Origin: Staphylococcus argensis
GTDB taxonomy: Bacteria; Bacillota; Bacilli; Staphylococcales; Staphylococcaceae
Length of the DNA stretch: 64,000 bases
Reading direction: 5' to 3'
Assembly: GCF_002902305.1 (NCBI RefSeq)
Contig: NZ_PPPX01000001.1
Location: 1,166,150-1,230,149 of the forward strand
Shown here: one piece after another, positions 31,514 to 43,843 of the stretch
Layout: each line of letters begins with the position of its first letter
Position numbering within the stretch: the stretch's first letter is position 1
Program-made: the position numbers and the translations under genes
Notes under the pieces: model-generated
Seen by the model: the letters and a program-made list of their open reading frames with translations, nothing else
What the model was told of the DNA's origin: nothing
Databases searched by the model: none

Positions 31514-32788
31514 ATGTATCAAACAGTAATCATCGGCGGAGGCCCGAGTGGAAGTATGGCAGCCGTCGCAGCAAGTCAACATAGCGATAATGTGCTGCTG
31601 ATTGAAAAGAAGAAAGGTTTAGGTCGTAAATTAAAAATTTCTGGTGGCGGCCGTTGTAATGTGACCAATCGACTCCCTTACGCGGAAATCATCCAGAACA
31701 TTCCTGGGAACGGTAAATTTCTCTATAGCCCTTTCTCAATTTTTGACAACGAATCCATCATTGAATTCTTCGAAAGTCGTGGTGTGAAACTGAAAGAAGA
31801 AGACCATGGCCGAATGTTCCCAGTATCTAACAAGGCACAAGACGTGGTAGATACCCTTACTCAAACGATTTACGATCAAGGGGTTGAAGTGTTAGAAGAA
31901 ACACAAGTCAATCAAATTGAACATCACGAAGATTATTTTACTCTAACTTTGAATAATCAGAAGCAAGTTCACTCTCGCACAGTCATCATAAGCACGGGAG
32001 GTACGAGTGTTCCGCAAACTGGTTCTACCGGAGATGGTTATCGTTTCGCGGAAAGTATGGGACATACAATTACAGAACTGTTCCCTACAGAAGTGCCTAT
32101 TAAATCGCCAGAACCGTTTATTAAAGAGAAACGTCTTAAAGGCCTAAGTCTTAAAGATGTGGCGTTGTCTGTCCTGAAGAAGAATGGTAAAGCACGAATC
32201 ACGCATCAAATGGACATGATCTTTACGCATTTCGGTATCAGTGGTCCAGCCGCGTTAAGATGTAGTCAGTTTGTTTACAAAGAACAACAGAAACAAAAGC
32301 GTCAAGATGTACGTATGAGCCTCGATGTCTTTCCTGAACTCAACCAAGATCAGTTGCAATCTCAAATTCGTCAGATGGTACAAGACGCACCTGATAAAGC
32401 GGTGAAGAATAGTCTACACGGTCTAGTTGAGGAACGTTATTTACTCTTTATGCTAGAACAAGCAGAGATTCCACATGATTTAACTGGGCACCATTTATCT
32501 AACTTGCAACTTCAAGCGTTAGTCGCACAACTCAAACACTTTGAATTTACCGTGAATGGCACCCTTCCTTTAGACAAGGCGTTTGTCACAGGTGGTGGTG
32601 TGAAATTGAAAGAACTTTATCCAAAGACGATGATGTCCAAACTCGTTCCAGGCCTCTTCTTTAGTGGTGAAGTGCTCGATATTCACGGCTACACTGGTGG
32701 TTATAATATTACAAGCGCACTAGTAACAGGACATGTAGCCGGGCTCAACGCAGGTCAGTTCGTCCCTGCTGCAGAGGAAGATGAGTAA
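31514..32788 (+). CDS. ytfP: NAD(P)/FAD-dependent oxidoreductase (HI0933/YtfP family)
   Basis: 424-residue flavoprotein. The FAD-binding GGGPSGSMAA is at residues 8-17, GRKLKISGGGRCNVTN follows at about 37-52, TGGTSVPQTGSTGDGY near 158, and the FAD-closing GGYNITSAL at the C-terminus. The reaction is not established; a role in wobble or other RNA modification has been discussed for the family. GGAGG precedes the ATG; TGCTATAAT (31462-31470) looks like an extended -10 box. It is a single-gene unit. Confidence 0.88.
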   Translation: MYQTVIIGGGPSGSMAAVAASQHSDNVLLIEKKKGLGRKLKISGGGRCNVTNRLPYAEIIQNIPGNGKFLYSPFSIFDNESIIEFFESRGVKLKEEDHGRMFPVSNKAQDVVDTLTQTIYDQGVEVLEETQVNQIEHHEDYFTLTLNNQKQVHSRTVIISTGGTSVPQTGSTGDGYRFAESMGHTITELFPTEVPIKSPEPFIKEKRLKGLSLKDVALSVLKKNGKARITHQMDMIFTHFGISGPAALRCSQFVYKEQQKQKRQDVRMSLDVFPELNQDQLQSQIRQMVQDAPDKAVKNSLHGLVEERYLLFMLEQAEIPHDLTGHHLSNLQLQALVAQLKHFEFTVNGTLPLDKAFVTGGGVKLKELYPKTMMSKLVPGLFFSGEVLDIHGYTGGYNITSALVTGHVAGLNAGQFVPAAEEDE

Positions 32789-32901
32789 GTGCAAGTGTGT
32801 GAGTTTAGGGTTAAAAGCCAGTTCAACTCACGTACGAACACTACGATTCACAATATCAAAAACTCACTTTATCGTGTAGCTACAATCTTAAATAACCTAA
32901 A

Positions 32902-32942
32902 AAATCACCCGAAGATGACTGTTCGTCACTTTCGGGTGATTT
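32902..32942. terminator. Bidirectional terminator ytfP/rhodanese
   Basis: AAATCACCCGAA and TTCGGGTGATTT form a perfect 12-bp stem between the two convergent genes. Confidence 0.88.
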
Positions 32943-32986
32943 CATTTGAATATGATTAAATAATCTTTGTTCAGTTAACTAAGCAA

Positions 32987-33298
32987 TTAGATACTATCGA
33001 TTTCTAAACCTTCATCGCCCCAAGCATCCATACCGCCTTCAACGTTTACCGCGTGAATGCCTTGAGATTGTAGATATTGAACGACTTTCGCACTACGACC
33101 GCCCACTTTACATACGATGTAGTACGTTTGGTCTTTATCGAAATAGTTAAGATTATCTTCAATTTGATCCATCGGAATCGTTTTTGCTCCTGGAATGGTA
33201 CCCATCGCTGTCTCTTCATCAGTACGAACGTCAACGATATTCACTGGGTTAGAATCTAAGATCTTCTCTTTTAATTGATCTACAGTAATACTTTCCAT
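32987..33298 (-). CDS. Single-domain rhodanese-like protein
   Basis: 103 residues, one rhodanese fold. The active-site loop is CKVGGRS (Cys at about residue 71), so it can carry a persulfide; NIVDVRTDEE opens the domain. It may pass sulfur to thiol or tRNA modification pathways. It starts 21 bases after leuS in the same direction, and the two are probably on one transcript under the leuS T-box. Confidence 0.88.
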   Translation of the reverse strand: MESITVDQLKEKILDSNPVNIVDVRTDEETAMGTIPGAKTIPMDQIEDNLNYFDKDQTYYIVCKVGGRSAKVVQYLQSQGIHAVNVEGGMDAWGDEGLEIDSI

Positions 33299-33319
33299 AA
33301 TTAAAACGCTCCCTTTCTC

Positions 33320-35737
33320 TTATTTAGCAACAATATTAACCAATTTCTGTGGTACTGCGATAACTTTCTTCACGTCTTTACCTTCAATAGCAGCTTTAAC
33401 ATTATCATTTGCTAATGCAACCTCTTCCATTTCTTCCTTAGACATATCTTTAGAAATGTTAAGTTTAGCGCGTAATTTACCATTGACTTGAACAACGATT
33501 TCGATCTCATCATCAACTAACATAGATTCATCATAAGTTGGCCAAGCTTCATATGTGATTGTTTCATCGTGGCCAAGCTTAGACCATAGCTCTTCACCTA
33601 AATGAGGCGCGATCGGTGCGAGCATTTTAACGAAACCTTCAATGTATGGTTGGTAAAGTTCATCTGCTTTATAACTATCGTTGATAAAGACCATTAACTG
33701 ACTAATAGCAGTATTAAAGCTTATGCTTTCAAAGTCTTCAGTGACTTTCTTCACAGTTTGGTTATAAGTCTTATCTAACGTACCCTTATTAGTGTTTACC
33801 ACTTTTTCGGATAATGAACCATCTTCATTAATGAGTAAGCGCCAAATACGGTCTAAGAAACGACGAGATCCTTCGAGACCCTTTTCACTCCAAGCAATCG
33901 CAGCATCTAAAGGTCCCATGAACATTTCGTAAAGACGTAGCGTATCCGCGCCGTGAGATTGCACGATATCGTCAGGGTTAATAACGTTACCTTTCGATTT
34001 ACTCATCTTCTCGTTACCCTCACCGAGAATCATACCTTGGTTATATAATTTCTGGAATGGTTCTTTCGTTGGTACAACGCCGATATCATAAAGCACTTTA
34101 TGCCAGAAACGAGAATAGAGTAAGTGAAGTACTGCATGTTCCACACCACCGATATAAAGATCAACCGGTAACCAATGTTTCAATTTCTCAGGATCTGCGA
34201 GTTGTTCGTCGTTATTAGGATCGATGTAGCGTAAGTAATACCAGCAACTACCTGCCCATTGCGGCATCGTATTTGTTTCGCGACGTCCTTTCATACCTGT
34301 TTCAGGATCTACAACGTTCACGAAATCATCGATGTTTGCGAGTGGTGATTCACCATTACCTGATGGTTTAATTTCATCTGTTTCAGGTAGTAACAGTGGT
34401 AATTCGTCTTCAGGCACCGTACTCATCGTACCATCTTCCCAATGAATCACTGGAATAGGTTCGCCCCAATAACGTTGACGACTGAAGAGCCAGTCACGTA
34501 GTTTGTAGTTGACTTTACGTTCGCCTGCACCTGATGCTTCAAGTAAATCAATAGCTTTAACGATTGCTTCATCGTTGTGTAAACCGTTTAATTCACCTGA
34601 ATTAATGTGCGGGCCGTCACCACCGTAAGCTTCTTTCGATAAATCTCCGCCGTCAATGATTGGAATAATTGGTAAATCGAACGTTTGCGCAAATTCGTAG
34701 TCACGTTGGTCACCACTTGGTACACCCATTACTGCACCTGTACCATACGTTGCGAGCACATAATCTGCAATCCATACAGGGACTTCTTCACCGTTTAACG
34801 GATTAATCGCGTAGCCACCTGTGAACACACCTGACTTCTCTTTGGCAAGTCCAGTACGTTCTAGGTCCGATTTCTTCGCCGCTTCTTCTTGGTAAGCTTT
34901 CACTTGTGCTTGTTGCGCTTCTGTAGTTACTGTATCCACAAGGCTGTGTTCTGGACTCAATACTAAGAAACTTGAACCATATACTGTATCTGGGCGTGTC
35001 GTATAAACTTCAATTTGTTCTTCTGTATCACCTTTAATGTCGAAACGAATAGACGCCCCTTCTGAACGACCAATCCAGTTGCGTTGCATATCTTTAATTG
35101 ATTCTGGCCAGTCTAAATCGTCTAAGTCTTCAAGTAAACGATCCGCATATTCCGTAATCTTTAAGACCCATTGTTTCATTGGACGACGATAAACTGGATG
35201 TCCACCACGTTCTGATACGCCGTCAACAACTTCTTCGTTTGAAAGTACTGTGCCTAATGCAGGACACCAGTTCACTGCCACTTCATCCACGTAAGCAAGC
35301 CCTTGATTATAGAGTTGAATAAAGATCCATTGTGTCCATTTATAGTAATCAGGATCTGTTGTATTCACTTCACGACTCCAATCATAGCTGAAACCGAGTT
35401 CTTTGATTTGACGCTTAAACGTATCAATATTTTGTTGTGTAAAAGCTCTTGGGTTGTTCCCTGTATCTAACGCATATTGCTCAGCAGGTAAACCGAAAGC
35501 ATCCCAACCCATTGGATGTAATACGTTATAACCTTGCATGCGTTTATAACGTGAAATGATATCTGTGGCTGTATAACCTTCAGGATGACCTACATGTAAG
35601 CCAGCACCTGATGGGTACGGGAACATATCTAATGCATAGAATTTCTTCTGACCGAAGTCGTCAGTCGCTTTAAATGTTTCATGTTCATCCCAATAGCGTT
35701 GCCATTTACGTTCTATTTCTTTGTGATTAAAGCTCAC
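33320..35737 (-). CDS. leuS: Leucyl-tRNA synthetase
   Basis: Class Ia synthetase of 805 residues that charges tRNA-Leu. HIGH-equivalent HVGH is in [12 protein letters not shown] (about residues 45-56), the CP1 editing domain spans roughly 220-420 with [17 protein letters not shown], and KMSKSKGN lies near residue 570. The insert and length match the bacterial form. A T-box leader upstream makes expression depend on uncharged tRNA-Leu. The rhodanese gene follows closely. Confidence 0.97.
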   Translation of the reverse strand: MSFNHKEIERKWQRYWDEHETFKATDDFGQKKFYALDMFPYPSGAGLHVGHPEGYTATDIISRYKRMQGYNVLHPMGWDAFGLPAEQYALDTGNNPRAFTQQNIDTFKRQIKELGFSYDWSREVNTTDPDYYKWTQWIFIQLYNQGLAYVDEVAVNWCPALGTVLSNEEVVDGVSERGGHPVYRRPMKQWVLKITEYADRLLEDLDDLDWPESIKDMQRNWIGRSEGASIRFDIKGDTEEQIEVYTTRPDTVYGSSFLVLSPEHSLVDTVTTEAQQAQVKAYQEEAAKKSDLERTGLAKEKSGVFTGGYAINPLNGEEVPVWIADYVLATYGTGAVMGVPSGDQRDYEFAQTFDLPIIPIIDGGDLSKEAYGGDGPHINSGELNGLHNDEAIVKAIDLLEASGAGERKVNYKLRDWLFSRQRYWGEPIPVIHWEDGTMSTVPEDELPLLLPETDEIKPSGNGESPLANIDDFVNVVDPETGMKGRRETNTMPQWAGSCWYYLRYIDPNNDEQLADPEKLKHWLPVDLYIGGVEHAVLHLLYSRFWHKVLYDIGVVPTKEPFQKLYNQGMILGEGNEKMSKSKGNVINPDDIVQSHGADTLRLYEMFMGPLDAAIAWSEKGLEGSRRFLDRIWRLLINEDGSLSEKVVNTNKGTLDKTYNQTVKKVTEDFESISFNTAISQLMVFINDSYKADELYQPYIEGFVKMLAPIAPHLGEELWSKLGHDETITYEAWPTYDESMLVDDEIEIVVQVNGKLRAKLNISKDMSKEEMEEVALANDNVKAAIEGKDVKKVIAVPQKLVNIVAK

Positions 35738-35757
35738 ATTCTCTCCTCCAATTCATG

Positions 35758-35965
35758 AAAAAACACCTCATACTATTATCTATGTATTCAGGGACGACAA
35801 CTGCCGCGGTACCACCCTCGTTCACACACAGTGCACTTCATTATAATAATAGTAAGAGATGTAGCTCAATTCATTTTATAATCCGGTAAGTTCACTTAGT
35901 GTTCCGTCGCTAGTTTCCACCATCCTAGCTCTCTGTCGACGAACAGCTAAATTACTACTCCTATA
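35758..35965 (-). ncRNA. T-box leader of leuS
   Basis: On the minus strand GGGTGGTACCGCGG (about 35802-35817) is the T-box. AGAGAGCTAGGATGGTGGAA (upstream) is the stem I/AG-box region. A terminator stem CCTGAATAC/GTATGAGG ends in six U residues (35758-35763). A CTT triplet in the GAACTTACC segment may be the leucine specifier; this is an inference. Confidence 0.93.
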
Positions 35966-35973
35966 CATTACTT

Positions 35974-36002
35974 ATATTAAGTGTTCAGGGTAATGATTTC
36001 AA
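35974..36002 (-). promoter_or_regulatory. Sigma-A promoter of leuS
   Basis: On the minus strand TTGAAA (35997-36002), a 17-base spacer and TAATAT (35974-35979) lie just ahead of the T-box leader. Confidence 0.65.
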
Positions 36003-36039
36003 GTTTAAATTGTAAAATGCTTTTACTCAACCTAGTGAG

Positions 36040-37215
36040 CTAAGGTCGGCGATCTTCGGGTAAACTTTTATCATAAAAGCCAACCACGACCAACGCGATA
36101 ATCAAGAGACCGATCATACTCAAAAACATCATCTGCATATTAAACATATCAACAAGTGCTCCACCAAAAAAAGGACCTAACGCTTTGCCCACAGTCGAAG
36201 CTGAATTGACGTAACCTTGATAAGCGCCCTCTTTCCCTTTCGGAGCTAAATGGTTCGCAATCGTCGGCACTGCTGGCCAGACGAACATCTCGCCAAAGGT
36301 TAGAATAATCATGCCGATGACGAAGATGATGAAATGTTCTGCAAAGCTCGTGATAAAGAACGATATCGCAAAGATACCTATTCCGACGAACATTTGATAC
36401 TTCAAGTTTCCACGTAAGAGATATATCACTGGACGAATGAGAGGCTGCGCAACTAAGATCATTACCCCGTTAATCGCCCACAGCACGCTGTACTGACTCA
36501 TCGAAATGTTCAATTGTTGTGTGAATGAGGCAATCGTACTCTCCCATTGGATATAGGCGATCCAACAGATAATAAACATGAGACATACGAGTAGTAACGC
36601 AATAAATTGAGGTCGCTGAGCTTTGGAGAATAACCCTGTATTCTCTTGTGGTTTAACTTTATAAGTCATTTGGAGGTTAAACTGTGTGATAGCTACTGCT
36701 GCGAAACAGACATACATGATGAGATTGGCTAAGAAAATATAGTTAAAGTCAATCTCTGCCACAAATCCTCCTGTCGTTGCTCCGAGTGCCACTCCTATGT
36801 TCTGGGCGAGATAAATCGCATTAAAGGTTTGGCGTCCACCTAGCGGCCACACTGCCCCAGCCATAGCGTAAATCGCAGGTATAATCATTCCTCCACCGAA
36901 ACCAAGACACACTAACCAAATTGCATACCAAGGCCAACCGTGAAAGAAGAAGAGCAGTGTCGTACTGGTTAAACAAATACCTGTACCGCTGAGAATCGTT
37001 CGGTAACCTCCAAGCTTATCAAACAACGTTCCCCCGAGTAGATTTCCAATGACCATCCCAAATGAATTAATCATGAGTACAATACCTGCAAGCGTTAAAC
37101 TCTTCCCTAGTTCTTCTTTCATATAAATGGTATTCAATGGCCAAAGGAAGCTGGCACCAGTGATATTCAGTGCCATACCGATGACGAGCCACCAAACCGC
37201 TTTAGGCATCTTCAT
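36040..37215 (-). CDS. MFS multidrug-type transporter
   Basis: Major facilitator with about 12 hydrophobic helices, 391 residues. The loop between helices 2 and 3 has GNLLGGTLFDKLGGYR, a form of the MFS motif A (GxLxDrxGrr). Proton-coupled export of drugs is the family expectation; no substrate can be read from sequence. The ATG at 37213-37215 has AAGGGG upstream; an in-frame GTG at 37254 lacks one. It is transcribed toward leuS and lies divergent from ytqA. Confidence 0.85.
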   Translation of the reverse strand: MKMPKAVWWLVIGMALNITGASFLWPLNTIYMKEELGKSLTLAGIVLMINSFGMVIGNLLGGTLFDKLGGYRTILSGTGICLTSTTLLFFFHGWPWYAIWLVCLGFGGGMIIPAIYAMAGAVWPLGGRQTFNAIYLAQNIGVALGATTGGFVAEIDFNYIFLANLIMYVCFAAVAITQFNLQMTYKVKPQENTGLFSKAQRPQFIALLLVCLMFIICWIAYIQWESTIASFTQQLNISMSQYSVLWAINGVMILVAQPLIRPVIYLLRGNLKYQMFVGIGIFAISFFITSFAEHFIIFVIGMIILTFGEMFVWPAVPTIANHLAPKGKEGAYQGYVNSASTVGKALGPFFGGALVDMFNMQMMFLSMIGLLIIALVVVGFYDKSLPEDRRP

Positions 37216-37470
37216 CCACACAACCCCTTTCGTAAGAACGACATTTATACTCACTATAACACAGTTAATAGCAATTATTATTTAATTAACTTTCCATTCT
37301 ATAATGTTACCTTTAATTAACTATCGTTATTTATTAAAGAAATTTCCGAGATGGCTTTTTTACCATTAGTGACTAAAAGCCTGCACTTGACCTCTTTCAT
37401 GATCACCAGTAAGGTAGAATAATATGTTAAAATGTTGAAAGATTATATGACTTAGAAAGGAAAATGTTAC

Positions 37471-38981
<1,511 letters not shown>

Positions 38982-39060
38982 TAGGAACGAGACGGATTGT
39001 AGTTCAGTCTCATTGCGGGCGAACTTATGCTAACTCAAAATTATAAACTCGAAATATTAA

Positions 39061-39103
39061 AAATCTCGGTCGAAGAAGTACGAGTACTTCTCCAACCGAG
39101 ATT
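39061..39103. terminator. Bidirectional terminator ytqB/rot
   Basis: AAATCTCGGT and ACCGAGATTT form the outer stem and GAAGTA/TACTTC the inner one. It lies directly before the rot stop on the other strand. Confidence 0.85.
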
Positions 39104-39108
39104 TATTA

Positions 39109-39513
39109 TTATGATAAATTTAATATAGAATTAAGACTGGATTGCATTTTTTCTTTTCTTTCTTGTGCTTCTTTAATGATGTAGTCCAATAGTTGTTCTT
39201 TCTCTTTCTTCATAGAAGCGTTGAAGTGAATAATCACTGTACGTTCATCATTTTTAGGTCTTTCTTTAGTGACCCATGACTTCTCGACTAAATCATTATA
39301 CGTACGCGTACGTTTATATGATTTAACTGGTACGTGATCGTCCATTTCCTTTAACGTCATAGAACCTTTGTCCCAAAGCGTCAGTAGAATTAGAACTTCC
39401 TCTTTAGATAACTCGTATTCATTTTGAACACTGTTGAAAATCGCTTCAACATCCTTAAATAAAGATTCCAGTTCTAAAATATTCGTCACCTTTTGTTCAG
39501 TCGTGTTCCCCAT
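39109..39513 (-). CDS. rot: Transcriptional regulator Rot (SarA/MarR family)
   Basis: Winged-helix regulator that in S. aureus represses toxin genes and is itself held down by RNAIII. The 134-residue product aligns by eye with S. aureus Rot over its whole length: EYELSKEEVLILLTLWDKGS, TLKEMDDHVPVKSYKRTRTY and DERTVIIHFN are shared blocks. I start at the ATG of 39511-39513, with GGGGGA seven bases upstream; in-frame codons further up would place the start over the ribosome binding site. The start region holds two GGGGAA boxes that could pair with RNAIII-type UUCCC loops. A long hairpin lies in the leader. Confidence 0.93.
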   Translation of the reverse strand: MGNTTEQKVTNILELESLFKDVEAIFNSVQNEYELSKEEVLILLTLWDKGSMTLKEMDDHVPVKSYKRTRTYNDLVEKSWVTKERPKNDERTVIIHFNASMKKEKEQLLDYIIKEAQERKEKMQSSLNSILNLS

Positions 39514-39579
39514 CAAACATTCCCCCAATCATAGATTTTAACGATAAAGAAAAAATTAATTTAAATAAAATGTAGAACA

Positions 39580-39648
39580 CTGTAGAAGAAGTGTTACTTT
39601 GACAATAACATCCCTACGCATCGTTAAGTAACACTTTACATTCTACAG
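39580..39648 (-). promoter_or_regulatory. Long hairpin between ldh and rot
   Basis: CTGTAGAA (39580-39587) pairs with TTCTACAG (39641-39648) and AAGTGTTACTT (39589-39599) pairs with AAGTAACACTT (39626-39636): 19 pairs in two arms, separated by one base on one side and four on the other. It follows the ldh stop by about 120 bases and precedes rot by about 65. No U-tract follows, so it may be a leader structure of rot as well as an ldh 3' element. Confidence 0.65.
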
Positions 39649-39765
39649 TTTAAAATGACTATATGTTAAATGCAATGTAAATAGTTTGTCAAAAGAGATA
39701 TAGTAAATTCACAAAACATTTTATATTAAATTAATCTCATTATCATTTTAAGATCAATCTATGAT

Positions 39766-40737
<972 letters not shown>

Positions 40738-40760
40738 CTATCACAAAACTTTGTATAACT

Positions 40761-40778
40761 ATGTGATTTATTTCACAA
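40761..40778. promoter_or_regulatory. Rex operator of ldh
   Basis: On the minus strand TTGTGAAATAAATCACAT, an 18-bp near-palindrome that fits the Rex consensus TTGTGAAWWWWTTCACAA with two deviations. It lies just downstream of the -10 box. A further half-site (TTTTGTGATAG) lies closer to the start codon. Confidence 0.8.
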
Positions 40779-40782
40779 ATTA

Positions 40783-40811
40783 AATATACCAAATATTTCT
40801 ATAAAAAGCAA
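40783..40811 (-). promoter_or_regulatory. Promoter of ldh
   Basis: On the minus strand TTGCTT (40806-40811), 17 bases and TATATT (40783-40788). The Rex site lies four bases downstream of the -10 box. Confidence 0.65.
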
Positions 40812-40926
40812 GATTAATAGCTTTATGTAAAATTTTCGTCACTATATAATTACTCACTCTTACAGTATGTTTATACATATACAACTTAATTGAAACAATT
40901 TAAGTTCGAGTAACATGACATAACCT

Positions 40927-40995
40927 AAAAAGAAGACTCGAATTTCACTCACGCCTATAGAGACGCTAGCGCTCCATGTGAAATTCAAGTCTTCT
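40927..40995 (-). terminator. Terminator of the alpha/beta hydrolase gene
   Basis: AGAAGACTCGAATTTCAC (40931-40948) pairs with GTGAAATTCAAGTCTTCT (40978-40995), one G-U pair in 18. On the minus strand a U-tract follows. Confidence 0.85.
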
Positions 40996-41036
40996 CAAAA
41001 AATTGTTCAAGTTAAAATAAAGATGAATCTAAATCA

Positions 41037-41870
41037 TCAATCGGTCGAATTGACTTGGTTTTCATCATCAATGATAAACCCAAGATTGCTGACGCTATTA
41101 TTTAAGAAAGCCAAAATATAGCGCATCACTTCATCTCTTTCCGGTTCGTTATGAACTTCATGATACAATCCAGACCATTCTTTATAATACAGTTCTGGTG
41201 TAGCTACCTTAGCCTTCACTTCTCGCATGACATCTATGTCAGCAATCTTATCTTCTGTCCCCATCATCAAGAGTAACGGTAACGGTTTAATATCTTTCAA
41301 ATGCTCTACCGTTTCTTTCATAATTTCGGTTACTTCTTTATACCAGTAGTACGTTACTTTACGCAACATCATTTGATCTTCTTCTGTCTCTTCAATGACT
41401 TCTTCGTTGCGCGTTAAGTCACGTGCTTCAATTCCCATATTAAAGCGCGTATCTTTCGCTAACTTTCCAATATTTGAAAGTATTTTATCTTTACGTGTCT
41501 TAGCCGATTTCGTAAATTCTAATAGTGGAGAGACGAGCAATAAACCTTCGATGGGCACCTCTGTTTTTTCCAATAAATTAAGCGCGATGAGTCCACCTAG
41601 ACCTACGCCGAGGAGATATGTAGGTAACTTGTACTCGTTAGCAATGCGAATCCACTCAAGAACGGCCTCATGATACACATCGAAGCGCTCTATTTGTCCT
41701 TTGTTCGCCCGAGATGTCTGCCCTTGACCAGGTAGATCACCCATGATGACATGATAGCCTTGGCGTCGCAACATCGTGATGAGATATGCATAACGACCTG
41801 TGTGTTCTAACATATTATGCGCGATGACGATGACACCTTTCGCCTCGCTTTCAGTTTCCCATTTCCACAT
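41037..41870 (-). CDS. Alpha/beta hydrolase (lysophospholipase / monoacylglycerol lipase-like)
   Basis: 277 residues of the serine aminopeptidase S33/monoglyceride lipase group. HNMLEHTGRYAYL and GDLPGQGQT open the fold. The nucleophile elbow reads LLGVGLGGLIAL (about residues 81-92), so the usual GxSxG serine is replaced by G-V-G-L-G; this is unusual and raises the question of catalytic activity. The late acid and histidine are in GTEDKIAD and LYHEVHNEP. It is transcribed alone, with ldh downstream. Confidence 0.82.
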   Translation of the reverse strand: MWKWETESEAKGVIVIAHNMLEHTGRYAYLITMLRRQGYHVIMGDLPGQGQTSRANKGQIERFDVYHEAVLEWIRIANEYKLPTYLLGVGLGGLIALNLLEKTEVPIEGLLLVSPLLEFTKSAKTRKDKILSNIGKLAKDTRFNMGIEARDLTRNEEVIEETEEDQMMLRKVTYYWYKEVTEIMKETVEHLKDIKPLPLLLMMGTEDKIADIDVMREVKAKVATPELYYKEWSGLYHEVHNEPERDEVMRYILAFLNNSVSNLGFIIDDENQVNSTD

Positions 41871-42122
41871 GTCTTCTAAATCCCTTCTTCTTCTTCAAAT
41901 TCTTATTCTTTATTGTATCAAACTCTGTTTCCGTATTTCCATGTTCAACCCATCCTCTTTTTAAAATACTGTCCTTTCAACTTAAGTACGCGAATTCCTA
42001 AGTCTTTAACGCTCAAATACTATTTTTCTTCATTACCTTAGTAAAATGCTAAACGTCCCGCGTCGCAATTTATATCGCGTTTTTAAAGGTTAAAAAATTC
42101 CTAATTGTGCAAATAATGTGTT

Positions 42123-42136
42123 TGTAAACGATTTCA
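42123..42136. promoter_or_regulatory. Catabolite-response element (cre) of putA
   Basis: TGTAAACGATTTCA matches TGNAANCGNTNNCA at every fixed position. It overlaps a possible -35 TTCACT (42132-42137) that is 16 bases from TACACT (42154-42159). The rest of 41871-42122 shows no gene; CGCG/CGCG with a T-run near 42058-42097 is a weak stem only. Confidence 0.8.
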
Positions 42137-42203
42137 CTACTATTTATTTCATGGTACACTATATGAAAGGCACAATATTTCTAAAGGAATGGGAGGAATT
42201 TCA

Positions 42204-43205
42204 ATGCCACTAGTGAAAGATTTTTTTATAGGTATATCTAATAATACTTTTTTAAACAAACTCGCTAAGAGTATCGGCCCTACACTAGGAGCAAATCGAG
42301 TAGTAGCTGGAAATACGATGGACCAGCTCATCGATACAATTCAGAAGCTCAACGACAAAGGGATTACAGTGACAGTAGATAAACTGGGAGAGTTCGTTGA
42401 GAATGAAGGCGAAGCAATCTTAGCGAAACATGAAATCCTCGAAGTCATGTACGCGATCAATAATCATAATGTCGATGCGCACATGTCAGTGAAACTCAGT
42501 CAACTCGGATCTGAATTCGATCTAGAATTAGCTTATCGTAACCTGAGAGAAATATTATTGAAAGCAAATGAATTTGGGAATATGCATATCAATATTGATA
42601 CAGAGAAATACGATAGCTTATCTGATATTACACAAACGGTTGATCGCTTAAAAGGTGAATTTAAAAATGTCGGTACGGTCATTCAGGCTTATCTTTACAA
42701 AGCGGATGACCTTGTAGACAAATATCCAGAACTCAGATTACGTATGGTTAAAGGCGCATATAAAGAGAAAGAGGATATCGCCTACCAAACGAAAGAAGAT
42801 ATCGATAGAAACTACATTCACCTCATTGAAAAACGATTAAATAACGCAGAACATGTGACTTCTATTGCAACACACGATGACAAAATTATTAATCACGTGA
42901 AGCAATATGTGAAAGATCACAATATCGAGCGAGATCAATTCGAATTCCAAATGCTGTATGGCTTTAGGTCAGAATTAGCTGAAGAAATCGCTAATGAAGG
43001 CTATAATTTCTGTGTTTACGTTCCATACGGGGATGACTGGTTCAGTTACTTTATGAGACGCTTAGCAGAACGTCCTCAGAACTTAAATCTTGCATTTAAA
43101 GAATTCGTGACACCTGAATCATTGAAGAAGACAGGCTTTGTAGCTGGCGCTTTAGTTGGTTTCGGAGTAGTTGCAGGACTCGTAACGAAATTCGCAAGAA
43201 AATAA
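42204..43205 (+). CDS. putA: Proline dehydrogenase
   Basis: FAD enzyme that oxidises proline to pyrroline-5-carboxylate and passes electrons to the respiratory chain. The ATG at 42204 with GGGAGG eight bases upstream gives 333 residues, the S. aureus length. Barrel motifs are VQAYLYKADD-like (IQAYLYKADD, about residue 160), RMVKGAYKE, and GFRSELAEEIANEGY with the flavin-contacting YVPYGDDWFSYFMRRLAER. A cre upstream implies that glucose represses it, as known for proline catabolism in S. aureus. Confidence 0.94.
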   Translation: MPLVKDFFIGISNNTFLNKLAKSIGPTLGANRVVAGNTMDQLIDTIQKLNDKGITVTVDKLGEFVENEGEAILAKHEILEVMYAINNHNVDAHMSVKLSQLGSEFDLELAYRNLREILLKANEFGNMHINIDTEKYDSLSDITQTVDRLKGEFKNVGTVIQAYLYKADDLVDKYPELRLRMVKGAYKEKEDIAYQTKEDIDRNYIHLIEKRLNNAEHVTSIATHDDKIINHVKQYVKDHNIERDQFEFQMLYGFRSELAEEIANEGYNFCVYVPYGDDWFSYFMRRLAERPQNLNLAFKEFVTPESLKKTGFVAGALVGFGVVAGLVTKFARK

Positions 43206-43309
43206 ACCGTTATACTTACATTGTCTTGTGCAGAGACAGTGCTTAAATTTATCAGAAAGTAGTTAGAATTTTCTTGATAAAAAGATTAATATTATTCTCA
43301 AATTAAACA

Positions 43310-43347
43310 AAGGGCAAGTTAAGTAGAAATCTACTCAACTTGCCCTT
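43310..43347. terminator. Bidirectional terminator putA/ribH
   Basis: AAGGGCAAGTT and AACTTGCCCTT form the outer stem with AGTAGA/TCTACT inside, between the convergent putA and ribH genes. Confidence 0.86.
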
Positions 43348-43363
43348 ATCTATAATAGCCCGC

Positions 43364-43831
43364 TTAATTTTCATTAATTGTTTTAAATAAATTAGCCATT
43401 TCAATCGCACTCATCGCTGCATCTGCACCTTTGTTTCCTGCTTTCGTACCTGCGCGTTCAACAGCTTGTTCAATATTTTCAGTAGTTACGATACCGAAGA
43501 TGACCGGAACATCTGTAGCGTCGTTCGCGCGTGAAATACCTTTAGAAACTTCGTTGCAGACATAATCATAATGTGTAGTAGATCCACGGATGACACAACC
43601 AAGTGTAATCACTGCATCGTATTTACCTTTTTGTGCTAATTTCTTCGCTACAAGTGGAATTTCAAATGCACCTGGAACGAGTGCTACATCAATATTGTCT
43701 TCATCCACTTCATGACGTACGAGTGTATCTTTAGCGCCGTCTAATAAACGCATTGTAATAAAGTCATTGAAACGACTCACTACAATCGCTACTTTCAGAT
43801 TAGAACCCGTTAATTTACCTTCAAATTTCAT
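43364..43831 (-). CDS. ribH: 6,7-dimethyl-8-ribityllumazine synthase
   Basis: Condenses the ribityl-pyrimidine with dihydroxybutanone phosphate; normally a 60-subunit capsid. 155 residues. Visible motifs are SRFND (about 18), VPGAFEIPL (about 50), and [18 protein letters not shown], with the catalytic histidine in that block. It is the last gene of the riboflavin operon, 12 bases after ribBA, and ends at a terminator. Confidence 0.97.
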   Translation of the reverse strand: MKFEGKLTGSNLKVAIVVSRFNDFITMRLLDGAKDTLVRHEVDEDNIDVALVPGAFEIPLVAKKLAQKGKYDAVITLGCVIRGSTTHYDYVCNEVSKGISRANDATDVPVIFGIVTTENIEQAVERAGTKAGNKGADAAMSAIEMANLFKTINEN

Positions 43832-43843
43832 TATGTGTACCTC

